7,982 nt of DNA from Listeria marthii FSL S4-120 (GCA_000183865.1 CM001047.1:1474794-1482775), one strand, 5' to 3'; counted from the first letter of the stretch, positions 1 to 6,559 are shown. Notes: generated by a model not told the origin, from the sequence alone. A program made the numbers and translations.

Positions 1-27
1 AAAACGTTTTTGTGTAGCTGTTAACAT
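1..27 (-). CDS. yhbY: YhbY-family ribosome-associated RNA-binding protein, N-terminal 9 codons only
   Basis: Only the first nine codons lie in the window; they read MLTATQKRF, which resembles the start of YhbY/CRM-domain proteins (typically MLTxKQKRF). The ATG at 27-25 shares its A with the aroE stop codon (TAATG junction). An AGGAGG ribosome binding site at 39-34, inside the last aroE codons, sits 6 nt upstream. YhbY proteins are small (about 95-100 aa) and bind pre-50S particles or rRNA. The same gene follows aroE in the B. subtilis yqeG operon, which supports the call. The sequence seen is too short for certainty alone; start, ribosome binding site and context together make it convincing. 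Confidence 0.75.
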
Positions 28-848
28 TAGTTTCCTCCTAATTGTTCGAGTACTGCTTCTTTCATCAGTGATCGCTCTGGTTTAATGCCAGTCCATATTT
101 CAAAGGCAAGTGCCCCTTGATTAACAAACATTGGTAAGCCGTTTTGGGTAATAGCCCCGTTTTTCTTCGCTTCTTTTAAAAAGGCGGTTTCGGCTGGATT
201 ATAAATAATATCAGAACAAATCGTTCCTTTTGACACATTTGCCAGTGAAATCGGGCTTTTGTTTTTAGAAGCTTCTAGGCCGATAGAGGTAGTTTGAATG
301 ATAATCGTAAAATCAGCCAGCTCATTTTCTGCTTCTTGCAATGTCATGGCATGGTGATTCGGATTACCTTTCGTCATTTCTATCGCTTTTTCCGTTGTAC
401 GGTTGGCAACGGTGATTTTGGCGTCTGTATGACTTGTAAGTGCAAGATAAATTGCTTTACTTGCGCCACCAGCACCGGTGATTAGAATCGAATCTTCCTT
501 TGTAATTGGGCGAATTTCTTCTAATCCTTCTAAGTAGCCTTTGCCATCTGTGTTGAATCCGTACCATTTGCCCTCTTTTCTAAGCACAGTATTCACTGCC
601 CCAGATGCTGCTGCAAGATCTTCTAATTCGTCTAAAAATGGTAAAATGCGCTCTTTAAACGGTGTCGTGATGTTAAAACCACGCACTCCAGAATCCATTA
701 ATTTTTTGATTTCTGTTTCAAAAGCGTCTTCTTCTATTAAAACAGAGTTATACTCCGCGTTCATTCCAAGTTCTTGGAAAATCCGATTTTGCATAGCTGG
801 TGATAACGAGTGACGAATGGGATTTCCGATAACAACATATTTTTCCAA
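27..848 (-). CDS. aroE: Shikimate dehydrogenase (NADP+), AroE
   Basis: It reduces 3-dehydroshikimate to shikimate with NADPH, in the cytosolic pathway to chorismate and the aromatic amino acids. The protein is 273 aa, the normal family length (E. coli AroE is 272). Visible motifs are the substrate loop HSLSP (13-17), NITTPFKE with catalytic Lys65, Asn86, and NTDG with catalytic Asp101. The Rossmann glycine loop is GAGGASKA (125-132), followed by NRT (150-152), a typical NADP-binding motif. The C-terminal QGALAFEIWTG also fits. The start is TTG at 848-846, preceded by AAGGAGG (863-857) with an 8-nt spacer. It lies 19 nt after yqeH and overlaps the yhbY start by one base, so it belongs to the yqeG operon. 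Listeria genomes carry additional AroE-like paralogs, but the complete catalytic set here fits the biosynthetic enzyme. Confidence 0.95.
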   Translation of the reverse strand: MEKYVVIGNPIRHSLSPAMQNRIFQELGMNAEYNSVLIEEDAFETEIKKLMDSGVRGFNITTPFKERILPFLDELEDLAAASGAVNTVLRKEGKWYGFNTDGKGYLEGLEEIRPITKEDSILITGAGGASKAIYLALTSHTDAKITVANRTTEKAIEMTKGNPNHHAMTLQEAENELADFTIIIQTTSIGLEASKNKSPISLANVSKGTICSDIIYNPAETAFLKEAKKNGAITQNGLPMFVNQGALAFEIWTGIKPERSLMKEAVLEQLGGN

Positions 849-856
849 ATGACAGG

Positions 857-863
857 CCTCCTT
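857..863 (-). promoter_or_regulatory. Ribosome binding site of aroE (decides a TTG start)
   Basis: A perfect AAGGAGG lies 8 nt upstream of TTG 848-846. No ATG or GTG in frame sits at a suitable distance, so the TTG is the start. Confidence 0.85.
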
Positions 864-867
864 AGTT

Positions 868-1968
868 TTAAACGAGTGATGTCCGGATAGTTGCGCTTAC
901 GCCTTCTGGAACCCAAGCAGTAACTTTTGCTCCGCCTTCTGGAATTGTCACCCAGCCAAGCCCAGAAAAGACGATATCCGCTTTTTCTTTCACTGTAAAC
1001 GAATATGGTACGAGTTTAGGTAATGTTTTCATACCTTCTTCGGTTGGTGGTTGAAGAACAAGTCCAGCTTGATTTTCATATAATGCTTCTGCTTTTTCTA
1101 ATTTCGTGCGGTGAATTGGTAAATTGTTTGATACGTAAACAACAAGCGATTTACGGCCACCTGAAACGTAATCCAAACGAGCAAGCGCGCCTAAGAACAA
1201 GGTTTGCTCTTCGTTTAATTGGAAAACAGCTGGTTTTATTTCTTTTTTAGGTGTAATAGCTTTTAATGTATTTGTATCGATGAAATGCGCCATTTGATGA
1301 TGGTTAATAATTCCTGGTGTGTCGACAAGAACATTGCCATCTGCTAATGGGATTTCGATTTTATCAAGTGTTGTCCCTGGGAATTGTGATGTTGTAATCA
1401 CATTGTTTTCTCCAGATGCTTGTTTGATAATACGATTGATAAGTGTTGATTTACCAACATTTGTACAACCAACCACATAGACATCTTGTCCGTTTCGTAA
1501 TTCATCAATTTTCTCTAAAAGTGTATCGAATCCGTGGCCTTTTTCAGCGCTGACTAAAACGACATCTGTCGCCGCTAAGCCTTGCTCTTTGGCACGGGTT
1601 CTCATCCAACGTGTTAATTTATCACGTTTTAATGATTTTGGTAACACGTCTTCTTTGTTTCCAACAAGTAATACAGGGTTGCTTCCTGCAAAACGAGGAA
1701 GTCCAGGCAACCAACTGCCATCAAAATCAAAAATATCCACTACATAGACAATTAACGCCTGCTTTGAACTAATTTGATTTAAAATGCGTAAAAAATCATC
1801 ATCTGTTAGCGCAACATCTTGAATTTCATTGTAATGCTTTAGACGAAAACATCTTTTACAAATAACTTGTTCATTATTGAGGGATGATTTTGGCGCATAG
1901 CCGATTTTGTCAGGATCTTCTGTTTGAATAATCGCCCCACAACCAATACATCTAATTTCTTCTGTCAA
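868..1968 (-). CDS. yqeH: Circularly permuted GTPase YqeH, 30S ribosome assembly
   Basis: YqeH-family GTPases act in 30S subunit biogenesis. The domain order is visible. First comes a zinc finger with Cys7, Cys10, Cys37 and Cys40. The GTPase motifs follow in permuted order: G4 NKED (104-107), G5 SAEKG (140-144), G1 P-loop GCTNVGKS (167-174), the G2-region GTT (198-200) and G3 DTPG (216-219). A C-terminal region of about 120 aa, probably RNA-binding, completes the protein. The open frame extends to a GTG at 1983, but that extension contains the ribosome binding site GGAGG (1980-1976). The TTG at 1968-1966, 7 nt downstream of it, gives 366 aa, the length I recall for B. subtilis YqeH. This start overlaps the yqeG stop as TTGA, so the two genes are probably translationally coupled. 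Downstream, aroE follows after 19 nt. Confidence 0.94.
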   Translation of the reverse strand: MTEEIRCIGCGAIIQTEDPDKIGYAPKSSLNNEQVICKRCFRLKHYNEIQDVALTDDDFLRILNQISSKQALIVYVVDIFDFDGSWLPGLPRFAGSNPVLLVGNKEDVLPKSLKRDKLTRWMRTRAKEQGLAATDVVLVSAEKGHGFDTLLEKIDELRNGQDVYVVGCTNVGKSTLINRIIKQASGENNVITTSQFPGTTLDKIEIPLADGNVLVDTPGIINHHQMAHFIDTNTLKAITPKKEIKPAVFQLNEEQTLFLGALARLDYVSGGRKSLVVYVSNNLPIHRTKLEKAEALYENQAGLVLQPPTEEGMKTLPKLVPYSFTVKEKADIVFSGLGWVTIPEGGAKVTAWVPEGVSATIRTSLV

Positions 1969-2486
1969 AGTGATTCCTCCCACTTAATTTGGTTTTTCTT
2001 TTCTAATCGTTTTAAAATAACGCTTTCCATCATTCGATTTAATTTTGTCGCCATTCCATCTGTTTGTTTCACAGGGCGAACAAAAATGGTTGTTAATTTT
2101 TGACGATTTCCACCGAATATATCTGTCATAATTTGATCACCAATCATCACAGTTTCTTCTGGTGTTGCATTTAGTTCTTTCAATGCCCAGCGGAAATTAG
2201 CGCCTAAAGGTTTTTTTGCCCGCGCTAAATAAGGGACATCAATCGCTTTTGCCACACGAGCAACTCGTTCTTCGTTATTGTTAGAAAAAATCATCACTTT
2301 GATTCCTTCTTCTTTCAATATAGTAAACCAGTTGATAACTTCATCCGTTGCATCTAGTTGATCCCATGCGAGCAGCGTATTGTCAAGATCAGTTAAAATA
2401 GTAGTCTTTCCCATTTTTCGAAGCTGCTCTGCTGTGATTCCAAATGGAGTATTCAACATTTTATCTGGTGAGAATTGCTTTAACAC
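1965..2486 (-). CDS. yqeG: HAD-superfamily (subfamily IIIA) phosphatase YqeG
   Basis: This is a predicted cytosolic Mg-dependent phosphatase of 173 aa. All HAD motifs are present: motif I DLDNTL with nucleophile Asp33 and Asp35, motif II Ser68 in FSNNN, motif III Lys92 in KKPLG, and motif IV GDQxxTD with Asp117 and Asp122. The family is related to eukaryotic Gep4/PGPP1 phosphatidylglycerophosphate phosphatases, but the bacterial substrate is not settled and cannot be read from the sequence. A longer frame opens at ATG 2501. However, AGGTG (2498-2494) lies within that extension and is spaced 7 nt from GTG 2486-2484. The shorter protein, starting MLKQFSPD, also aligns with the B. subtilis YqeG N-terminus as I recall it. 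It is the first gene of the operon and overlaps yqeH by 4 nt. Confidence 0.9.
   Translation of the reverse strand: MLKQFSPDKMLNTPFGITAEQLRKMGKTTILTDLDNTLLAWDQLDATDEVINWFTILKEEGIKVMIFSNNNEERVARVAKAIDVPYLARAKKPLGANFRWALKELNATPEETVMIGDQIMTDIFGGNRQKLTTIFVRPVKQTDGMATKLNRMMESVILKRLEKKNQIKWEESL
1976..1980 (-). promoter_or_regulatory. Ribosome binding site of yqeH (moves the start to TTG 1968)
   Basis: GGAGG lies inside the longest possible reading frame and is spaced 7 nt from TTG 1968-1966. This argues against the upstream GTG at 1983, which has no ribosome binding site of its own. Confidence 0.8.
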
Positions 2487-2493
2487 GTATTGG

Positions 2494-2498
2494 CACCT
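2494..2498 (-). promoter_or_regulatory. Ribosome binding site of yqeG (favours GTG 2486)
   Basis: AGGTG (GAGGTG counting one base further upstream) is spaced 7 nt from GTG 2486-2484. It overlaps the codons of the alternative ATG start at 2501, making that start unlikely. Confidence 0.65.
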
Positions 2499-2526
2499 CA
2501 TTCTTTTATTTAGTACAGTCTATTCT

Positions 2527-2555
2527 ATCATACATTCAATTAGACTAATAATCTA
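2527..2555 (-). promoter_or_regulatory. Possible sigma-A promoter of the yqeG operon
   Basis: On the minus strand, TATGAT (2532-2527, five of six matches to the -10 consensus) is preceded after 17 nt by TAGATT (2555-2550), a weak -35 with three of six matches. Transcription would begin near 2520, giving a leader of about 34 nt. The divergent gap must hold a promoter for this strand; the exact element is uncertain. Confidence 0.4.
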
Positions 2556-2603
2556 TAAATTTTACCATCTTTCTGCTTATTTTACAAAAAAAGCTTAGAA
2601 AAA

Positions 2604-2612
2604 TGCTATAAT
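2604..2612 (+). promoter_or_regulatory. Extended -10 promoter of pepF
   Basis: TGCTATAAT (TGn plus a perfect TATAAT at 2607-2612) is a strong extended -10 element. TTTACA at 2581-2586 is the nearest -35-like hexamer, but its 20-nt spacer is too long, so the extended -10 probably carries recognition. Transcription would begin near 2619, about 30 nt before the start codon. Confidence 0.75.
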
Positions 2613-2649
2613 ATGAAAGGAAACGTTATATTTTTAAGGAGGCAAACAA

Positions 2650-4458
2650 ATGTCAAAAGATTATGCATTAACATGGGATTTAGAAAATATATATGCTGGC
2701 GGCAGCGGTTCTGAAGAATTACAGCAAACGCTTCAAGAGGTAAAAGCTGGTTTAGATAGCTTTGTCGCAAATGTCGCTGAATGGGAAGTTCCTGAAAATG
2801 TGGAAGCCTCTGCAGAATTTTTACTTCTAGTTAACCAAAACGCAGATATTTCAAAAATTTTACTTACAGCAGGTTCTTTTTTAGAATGCCTTGCTTCCGC
2901 TGATATCAATGATACACGCGCAAATGAGCTTTCTGCATTAATTTATCAATATGTTGCAACACTTGCAACGGCCGAAGATGAATGGCATGACAAATTCGCA
3001 CAAGTTTCTGACCGCGTTTGGGACGAATTAATGCAACAAAACGGTTTATCGCAAATCAGCTTTATTTTAAGTGAAGCGCGTACGAATCGTCGTAAAAAAG
3101 GCAGCAAAGAGCAAGAAGCGGCTATTAACTCGTTAGCTGTTGATGGTTATCGTGGCTGGTCTGACCACTATGATACGATTGTTGGTAAACTACGCATGCA
3201 TGTGACAATTGACGGGGAAGAAAAAGATGTTTCTGCTGGGCAAGCACTAAACTTGTTAAATCACCCAGATCGCGCAGTTCGTCAAGCCGTTTTCAAAGAA
3301 TATACCCGCGTTTGGCAAGAAGAATCTCGCTTATTTAGTGATACATTAAATCATTTATCTGGCTTCCGCTTAGCTACATACGAAATTCGTAAATGGGATA
3401 ATATCCTGGATGAGCCTCTTGCTATTAATCGTTTAGATGAACAAACATTGAAATCCATGTGGAATGTTATCCAAACGAATAAACCTACTTTTGTTCGCTT
3501 TTTAGATCGAAAAGCAAACTTACTTGGTTTGGAAAAGTTGAGTTTTTATGATGTAGAAGCCCCTCTTGTATTTTCAAGCGAACCAAAGAAATATACGTAT
3601 CAAGAAGGCGCAGAATTTATCATTGAACAATTTAATAAATTTAGCCCGAAAATGGCAAACTTTGCCGAATCTGCTTTTGAAAAAGGTTGGATTGAAGCAG
3701 AAGATCGTGATAATAAACGTCCTGGTGGTTTTTGTACCGACTTTCCTGTCGAAAAAGAAAGCCGGATTTTCATGACGTATGATGGTGCTCCTGGAACGGT
3801 CGCGACACTTGCTCATGAACTTGGCCACGCTTTCCATTCGCACGTTATTCGCGACGAACCTTTCGAAAACACTGATTATGCCATGAACGTTGCAGAAACA
3901 GCTTCTACTTTTGCAGAAATGATTATTGCCGATGCTTCTGTGAAAGATGCCAAAACAAAAGAAGAAAAAATCACGTTACTTGAAGATAAAATTGGTCGTA
4001 GCATCGCCTTCTTTATGAATATTCATGCGCGCTTTATTTTCGAATGTAACTTCTATGAAGCACGTAAACAAGGTGTTGTTTCAGTTGATAGACTTAATTC
4101 TTTGATGGAAGAAGCGCAACGAGAAGCTTACTTGGATGCACTAGACGAATACCATCCACAATTCTGGGCTTCTAAATTACATTTTTATATTGCTGATGTG
4201 CCATTTTATAACTTCCCGTATACATTCGGTTACTTGTTCTCGCTTGGTATTTACCATAAAGCCCAAGCTGAAGGCGCTGGTTATGAAGATAAGTATATTG
4301 CGCTACTACAAGACACTGGTTCCATGACAACAGAACAACTTGCTGAAAAACATCTAGGTGTTGACTTACGTAAAGCTGACTTCTGGGAAGAAGCAGTTGC
4401 TCTTGCCGCTAAAGATGTAGAAGATTTCCTTGCTTTAACAGAAGAATATGTAAAATAA
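2650..4458 (+). CDS. pepF: Oligoendopeptidase F-type M3 zinc metallopeptidase
   Basis: This is a cytosolic zinc endopeptidase of family M3 that cleaves short oligopeptides. At 602 aa it has the usual PepF length (about 600). The zinc site is HELGH (389-393), with His389 and His393 as ligands, Glu390 as catalytic base, and probable third ligand Glu416 in NVAETAS. The C-terminal segment FYNFPYTFGYLFSLG matches the conserved M3B region that lines the substrate channel. No signal peptide or membrane segment is seen. The ATG has a perfect AAGGAGG (2636-2642) 7 nt upstream. The gene stands alone between its own promoter and a strong terminator, and is transcribed away from yqeG and toward mtnN. Listeria has more than one PepF-like protein, so the physiological role (peptide nutrition, signal-peptide or leaderless peptide turnover) is not fixed by sequence. 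Confidence 0.93.
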   Translation: MSKDYALTWDLENIYAGGSGSEELQQTLQEVKAGLDSFVANVAEWEVPENVEASAEFLLLVNQNADISKILLTAGSFLECLASADINDTRANELSALIYQYVATLATAEDEWHDKFAQVSDRVWDELMQQNGLSQISFILSEARTNRRKKGSKEQEAAINSLAVDGYRGWSDHYDTIVGKLRMHVTIDGEEKDVSAGQALNLLNHPDRAVRQAVFKEYTRVWQEESRLFSDTLNHLSGFRLATYEIRKWDNILDEPLAINRLDEQTLKSMWNVIQTNKPTFVRFLDRKANLLGLEKLSFYDVEAPLVFSSEPKKYTYQEGAEFIIEQFNKFSPKMANFAESAFEKGWIEAEDRDNKRPGGFCTDFPVEKESRIFMTYDGAPGTVATLAHELGHAFHSHVIRDEPFENTDYAMNVAETASTFAEMIIADASVKDAKTKEEKITLLEDKIGRSIAFFMNIHARFIFECNFYEARKQGVVSVDRLNSLMEEAQREAYLDALDEYHPQFWASKLHFYIADVPFYNFPYTFGYLFSLGIYHKAQAEGAGYEDKYIALLQDTGSMTTEQLAEKHLGVDLRKADFWEEAVALAAKDVEDFLALTEEYVK

Positions 4459-4462
4459 AAAA

Positions 4463-4495
4463 AACGCTTGGAGCTAAAACTCCAAGCGTTTTTTT
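4463..4495. terminator. Bidirectional intrinsic terminator between pepF and mtnN
   Basis: An 11-bp stem (4463-4473 paired with 4480-4490) with a 6-nt loop is followed by a T run to 4495 on the plus strand. On the minus strand the A run 4457-4464 supplies the U tract. The structure fills the 35 bp between the two convergent stop codons, and both stops touch it, so it should end both transcripts. Confidence 0.95.
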
Positions 4496-5195
4496 AAATT
4501 GTTTTTAGTAATTCAATGATACACGTTGCCGATTGTTTCGCAGCTAAGTGAATAAACTCATCGAAAGAAATCGTCGCTTCTTGATTAGCTAAATCGGAAA
4601 TAGCACGAATAATTAAAAACGGAATATCGAATTGGTAAGCAACTTGTGCAATTGCCGCTGCTTCCATTTCAACTGCTTTCACATCCGGGAAAAAAGTGCG
4701 GATTTTTTCATGCTGATCAGGACGCATGATGAATGAATCATTTGTGATAACTAGGCCATAAACGGCTTTATTTTCACTCGCAGCAAAATTTTCGCGGTAA
4801 ATTGTTTCTGCTTTTTTAAGTAGAACTGCATCCCCTTGATAAAAAGCTGGCATTCTTGGGACTTGGCCATATGTATAGCCGAATTCAGTTACGTCTACAT
4901 CCCCATATGCTAGGCGATCAGAAATAATAACATCCCCAACAGCTAAACCTTCTGCCATACCGCCAGCTGAGCCCGTATTAATAATTACTTCTGGTTTAAA
5001 ACGATCCGCCATTAGTGTTGTTCCGAGCGCTGCATTTACTTTACCGATGCCTGATTCTAAAAGCACTACTTCTTTGCCAGAGATTTGGCCGACGTAAAAT
5101 TTAGCGCCGCCGATAACGATTTCTTCAACACTTGGCATCGTATTCTTTAATAGTTCTACTTCTTCTTCCATTGCTCCAATAATACCAATTGTCAT
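4494..5195 (-). CDS. mtnN: 5'-methylthioadenosine / S-adenosylhomocysteine nucleosidase
   Basis: It hydrolyses the N-glycosidic bond of SAH and MTA, releasing adenine, and so relieves product inhibition of methyltransferases. The S-ribosylhomocysteine formed feeds LuxS (AI-2 production and homocysteine recycling). The protein is 233 aa (E. coli 232) and starts MTIGIIGAMEEEVELL, with Glu12 as the predicted acid/base. It also has SGIGKVNAA, NTGSAGG, VEMEAAA with ribose-binding Glu178, and AISDLANQ with Asp201, which matches catalytic Asp197 of E. coli. The ATG has GGAGG (5207-5203) 7 nt upstream. It is the last gene of the trmR-to-mtnN block. A terminator-like hairpin stands between it and the yrrS-like gene, so part of its transcription may be attenuated. 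Its 3' end shares the terminator with pepF. Confidence 0.96.
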   Translation of the reverse strand: MTIGIIGAMEEEVELLKNTMPSVEEIVIGGAKFYVGQISGKEVVLLESGIGKVNAALGTTLMADRFKPEVIINTGSAGGMAEGLAVGDVIISDRLAYGDVDVTEFGYTYGQVPRMPAFYQGDAVLLKKAETIYRENFAASENKAVYGLVITNDSFIMRPDQHEKIRTFFPDVKAVEMEAAAIAQVAYQFDIPFLIIRAISDLANQEATISFDEFIHLAAKQSATCIIELLKTI

Positions 5196-5207
5196 TATGT
5201 AACCTCC

Positions 5208-5246
5208 AAAAAAGCACAGTCGTTAACAGCTAACTTCTGTGCTTTT
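5208..5246 (-). terminator. Terminator-like hairpin between yrrS-like gene and mtnN, possibly leaky
   Basis: As minus-strand RNA, AAAAGCACAG (5246-5237) pairs perfectly with CUGUGCUUUU (5219-5210). Within the loop, GUUA and UAAC can also pair. Six U residues (5213-5208) follow the GC part of the stem. The 5' arm overlaps the stop codon of the yrrS-like gene and the U tract runs directly into the mtnN ribosome binding site (5207-5203). Its form is that of an intrinsic terminator, yet I find no promoter between it and mtnN, so read-through or control is implied. Confidence 0.7.
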
Positions 5247-5877
5247 ATCTTTTGTCGTTTGTTTTAAGTTCTTCTACTTTGGTTGGTTGCCATCCTTCAC
5301 CGTCCACCCATGTGATATAAACACGATATGCTTTATCTGGGTCTTCTTTAGTAGAAAGCGTTCCAATTGATTGCGTTGCAGGGTCAGCGCCTTGCTCTAC
5401 AAACCAAAGCGATGTGTTCGAGATTGGAATATCTGTTGCTGCAGAAAAAGCTTTACGTTTTTCTTGCCAATCTACACTAGTGGAACTGTACGAATTCACA
5501 TGATCGCCAGTTTGATCCGTGCCGATTGGTTTCCAGTCTTTTGTAATAACTTTCGCCACATTGGGATCGTCGCTTTCGGTCGTTTCCGTTGTTTTTTCAT
5601 CGGAAGACTCTTTTTCTTTTTCGGATGATTTATCTGATTTAGCGGCATCTTCTTTTTTCGTTGTGGAAGATGCCGTTTTGTTTTCTTGTTGCGCTGGGTC
5701 ACTCTCCGTTTTAAATAGCACAAAATACAAACTACCAATGATAAGTAAGCTTACCACGATAATTAAAACGTTTAAAACTAAGTTCGTCTTTTTTCGTTTT
5801 GTATTTTGTTGTGAGCGAGATCCTTCGACCAAATTTTGTTTAATGCGACGGTTATTAGATTGTCGTTTGTCTGCCAT
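5245..5877 (-). CDS. yrrS: YrrS-like DUF1510 membrane-anchored protein
   Basis: Function unknown. The 210-aa protein has a basic N-terminus (about 1-32, rich in Arg, Lys, Asn and Gln), one hydrophobic helix at about 33-55, a low-complexity Lys/Glu/Ser/Thr linker (about 60-103) and a conserved C-terminal domain from about 104 to 205 containing DWKPIGTDQ, TGDHV and GWQPTKVEEL. The charge pattern predicts a cytosolic N-terminus and an extracellular C-terminal domain. The domain matches B. subtilis YrrS (DUF1510) as I recall it. Two ATGs are possible, at 5883 and 5877; AAGGTGGTG (5893-5885) ends only a base before the first, whereas the second has 9 nt after GGTGG, so 5877 is preferred. It follows greA by 50 nt and precedes mtnN. 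In B. subtilis yrrS sits next to the penicillin-binding protein gene pbpI, hinting at a cell-wall role, but pbpI is absent here. Confidence 0.85.
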   Translation of the reverse strand: MADKRQSNNRRIKQNLVEGSRSQQNTKRKKTNLVLNVLIIVVSLLIIGSLYFVLFKTESDPAQQENKTASSTTKKEDAAKSDKSSEKEKESSDEKTTETTESDDPNVAKVITKDWKPIGTDQTGDHVNSYSSTSVDWQEKRKAFSAATDIPISNTSLWFVEQGADPATQSIGTLSTKEDPDKAYRVYITWVDGEGWQPTKVEELKTNDKR

Positions 5878-5884
5878 TTGCATT

Positions 5885-5893
5885 CACCACCTT
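5885..5893 (-). promoter_or_regulatory. Ribosome binding site of the yrrS-like gene (favours ATG 5877)
   Basis: AAGGTGGTG matches AAGGAGGTG with one mismatch. Spacing from GGTGG is 9 nt to ATG 5877-5875 but only 3 nt to ATG 5883-5881. Confidence 0.6.
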
Positions 5894-5927
5894 ATAAGTA
5901 ACCGCTGTACAAAAACACCAGATAAAA

Positions 5928-6410
5928 TTAAGATGCTGTGATTTTTTCGATTTTAACGCTCATGTCACCAGCTGGTGTTTGGATAGTTACTTCTTCCCCT
6001 TCTTTATGGCCAAGTAAACCTTTGGCAATTGGAGAATCATTGGAAATTTTACCTTCAAACGGATCTGCTTCTGCGCTACCTACGATTGTGTAAGTTTCTT
6101 CTTCGCCGTCTGGTAATTCGATGAAAGTAACTGTGTTTCCTAGTGTTACTAAACCATTATGTGCTTCTGCAGCATCAATGATTTGTGCGTTACGAATCAT
6201 ATTTTCAATCGTAGTGATACGACCTTCAACAAAAGCTTGTTCGTCTTTTGCGGAATCATACTCAGAGTTCTCAGATAAATCACCAAAACTACGGGCAATT
6301 TTAATCCGTTCTACTACTTCTTTCCGTTTTACTGTTTTAAGTTCTTGTAATTCATTTTCTAACTTTGCTTTCCCATCTAGGGTCATTGGAAATACTTTTT
6401 CTGTCGCCAA
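5928..6410 (-). CDS. greA: Transcription elongation factor GreA
   Basis: GreA enters the secondary channel of RNA polymerase and stimulates cleavage of backtracked transcripts. The protein is 160 aa, the normal length. The N-terminal coiled coil (about 10-78) carries the acidic tip [10 protein letters not shown], with Asp44 and Glu47 matching catalytic Asp41 and Glu44 of E. coli GreA. The C-terminal FKBP-like domain (about 85-160) includes [14 protein letters not shown]. The frame stays open upstream to 6482, but the ribosome binding site AAGGAG (6425-6420) lies in that extension, 9 nt before TTG 6410-6408. TTG gives the expected N-terminus ([10 protein letters not shown]), so the start is placed there. 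A consensus promoter in the udk-greA gap gives a leader of about 143 nt holding a hairpin just ahead of the ribosome binding site. The yrrS-like gene follows after 50 nt, probably on the same transcript. Confidence 0.96.
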
Positions 6411-6419
6411 TCGATTTCG

Positions 6420-6425
6420 CTCCTT
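6420..6425 (-). promoter_or_regulatory. Ribosome binding site of greA (decides TTG 6410)
   Basis: AAGGAG is spaced 9 nt from TTG 6410-6408. It rules against the longer frame that begins at 6482, which would add 24 residues not typical of GreA. Confidence 0.85.
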
Positions 6426-6447
6426 TTGTTTGTTCATTATTGTATAG

Positions 6448-6473
6448 AAAAGCACGGAGATATCGCTCCGCAC
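6448..6473 (-). ncRNA. Hairpin in the greA leader, possible attenuator
   Basis: As minus-strand RNA, GUGCGGAG (6473-6466) pairs with CUCCGUGC (6459-6452) across the loop CGAUAU. This gives 8 bp including two G-U wobbles, followed by UUUUCU. The plus-strand equivalent has two A-C mismatches, so the structure suits the greA transcript. The U tract is short, so termination would be partial at best. It may instead be a structural or translational element; it ends 22 nt before the ribosome binding site. Confidence 0.45.
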
Positions 6474-6559
6474 ATTCATCAAAAATATTACTACTCGTGT
6501 GAAAGATTAACATGCCACGCTAGAAATAGCAAGCAATTGTCTCTCTTTTTACTAGGAAA

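Noticed and set aside
541..813. Plus-strand open frame of about 90 codons opposite aroE.
   Set aside because: Antisense to a well-supported catalytic gene, Ser/Pro-rich nonsense composition, no ribosome binding site or promoter.
2581..2586. TTTACA as the -35 box of pepF.
   Set aside because: The 20-nt spacer to TATAAT is too long for a normal sigma-A promoter; the extended TGn -10 explains the promoter without it.
3574..3843. Minus-strand open frame of about 89 codons inside pepF.
   Set aside because: It lies antisense to the conserved zinc-site region of pepF, has no recognisable motif and no ribosome binding site; a shadow of the real gene.
5519..5941. Plus-strand open frame of about 140 codons opposite the yrrS-like gene.
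   Set aside because: Its Ser/Phe-rich sequence mirrors the Lys/Glu/Ser linker and the membrane helix of the real gene; no independent start signals.
6411..6482. In-frame N-terminal extension of greA by 24 codons beginning [10 protein letters not shown].
   Set aside because: The ribosome binding site AAGGAG lies inside it, GreA proteins do not carry such an extension, and the leader hairpin falls within the same bases.
6440..6513. Possible leader peptide frame starting at ATG 6513-6511 in the greA leader, running through the hairpin.
   Set aside because: It has no convincing ribosome binding site, and it continues out of frame into greA rather than ending as a compact leader peptide.
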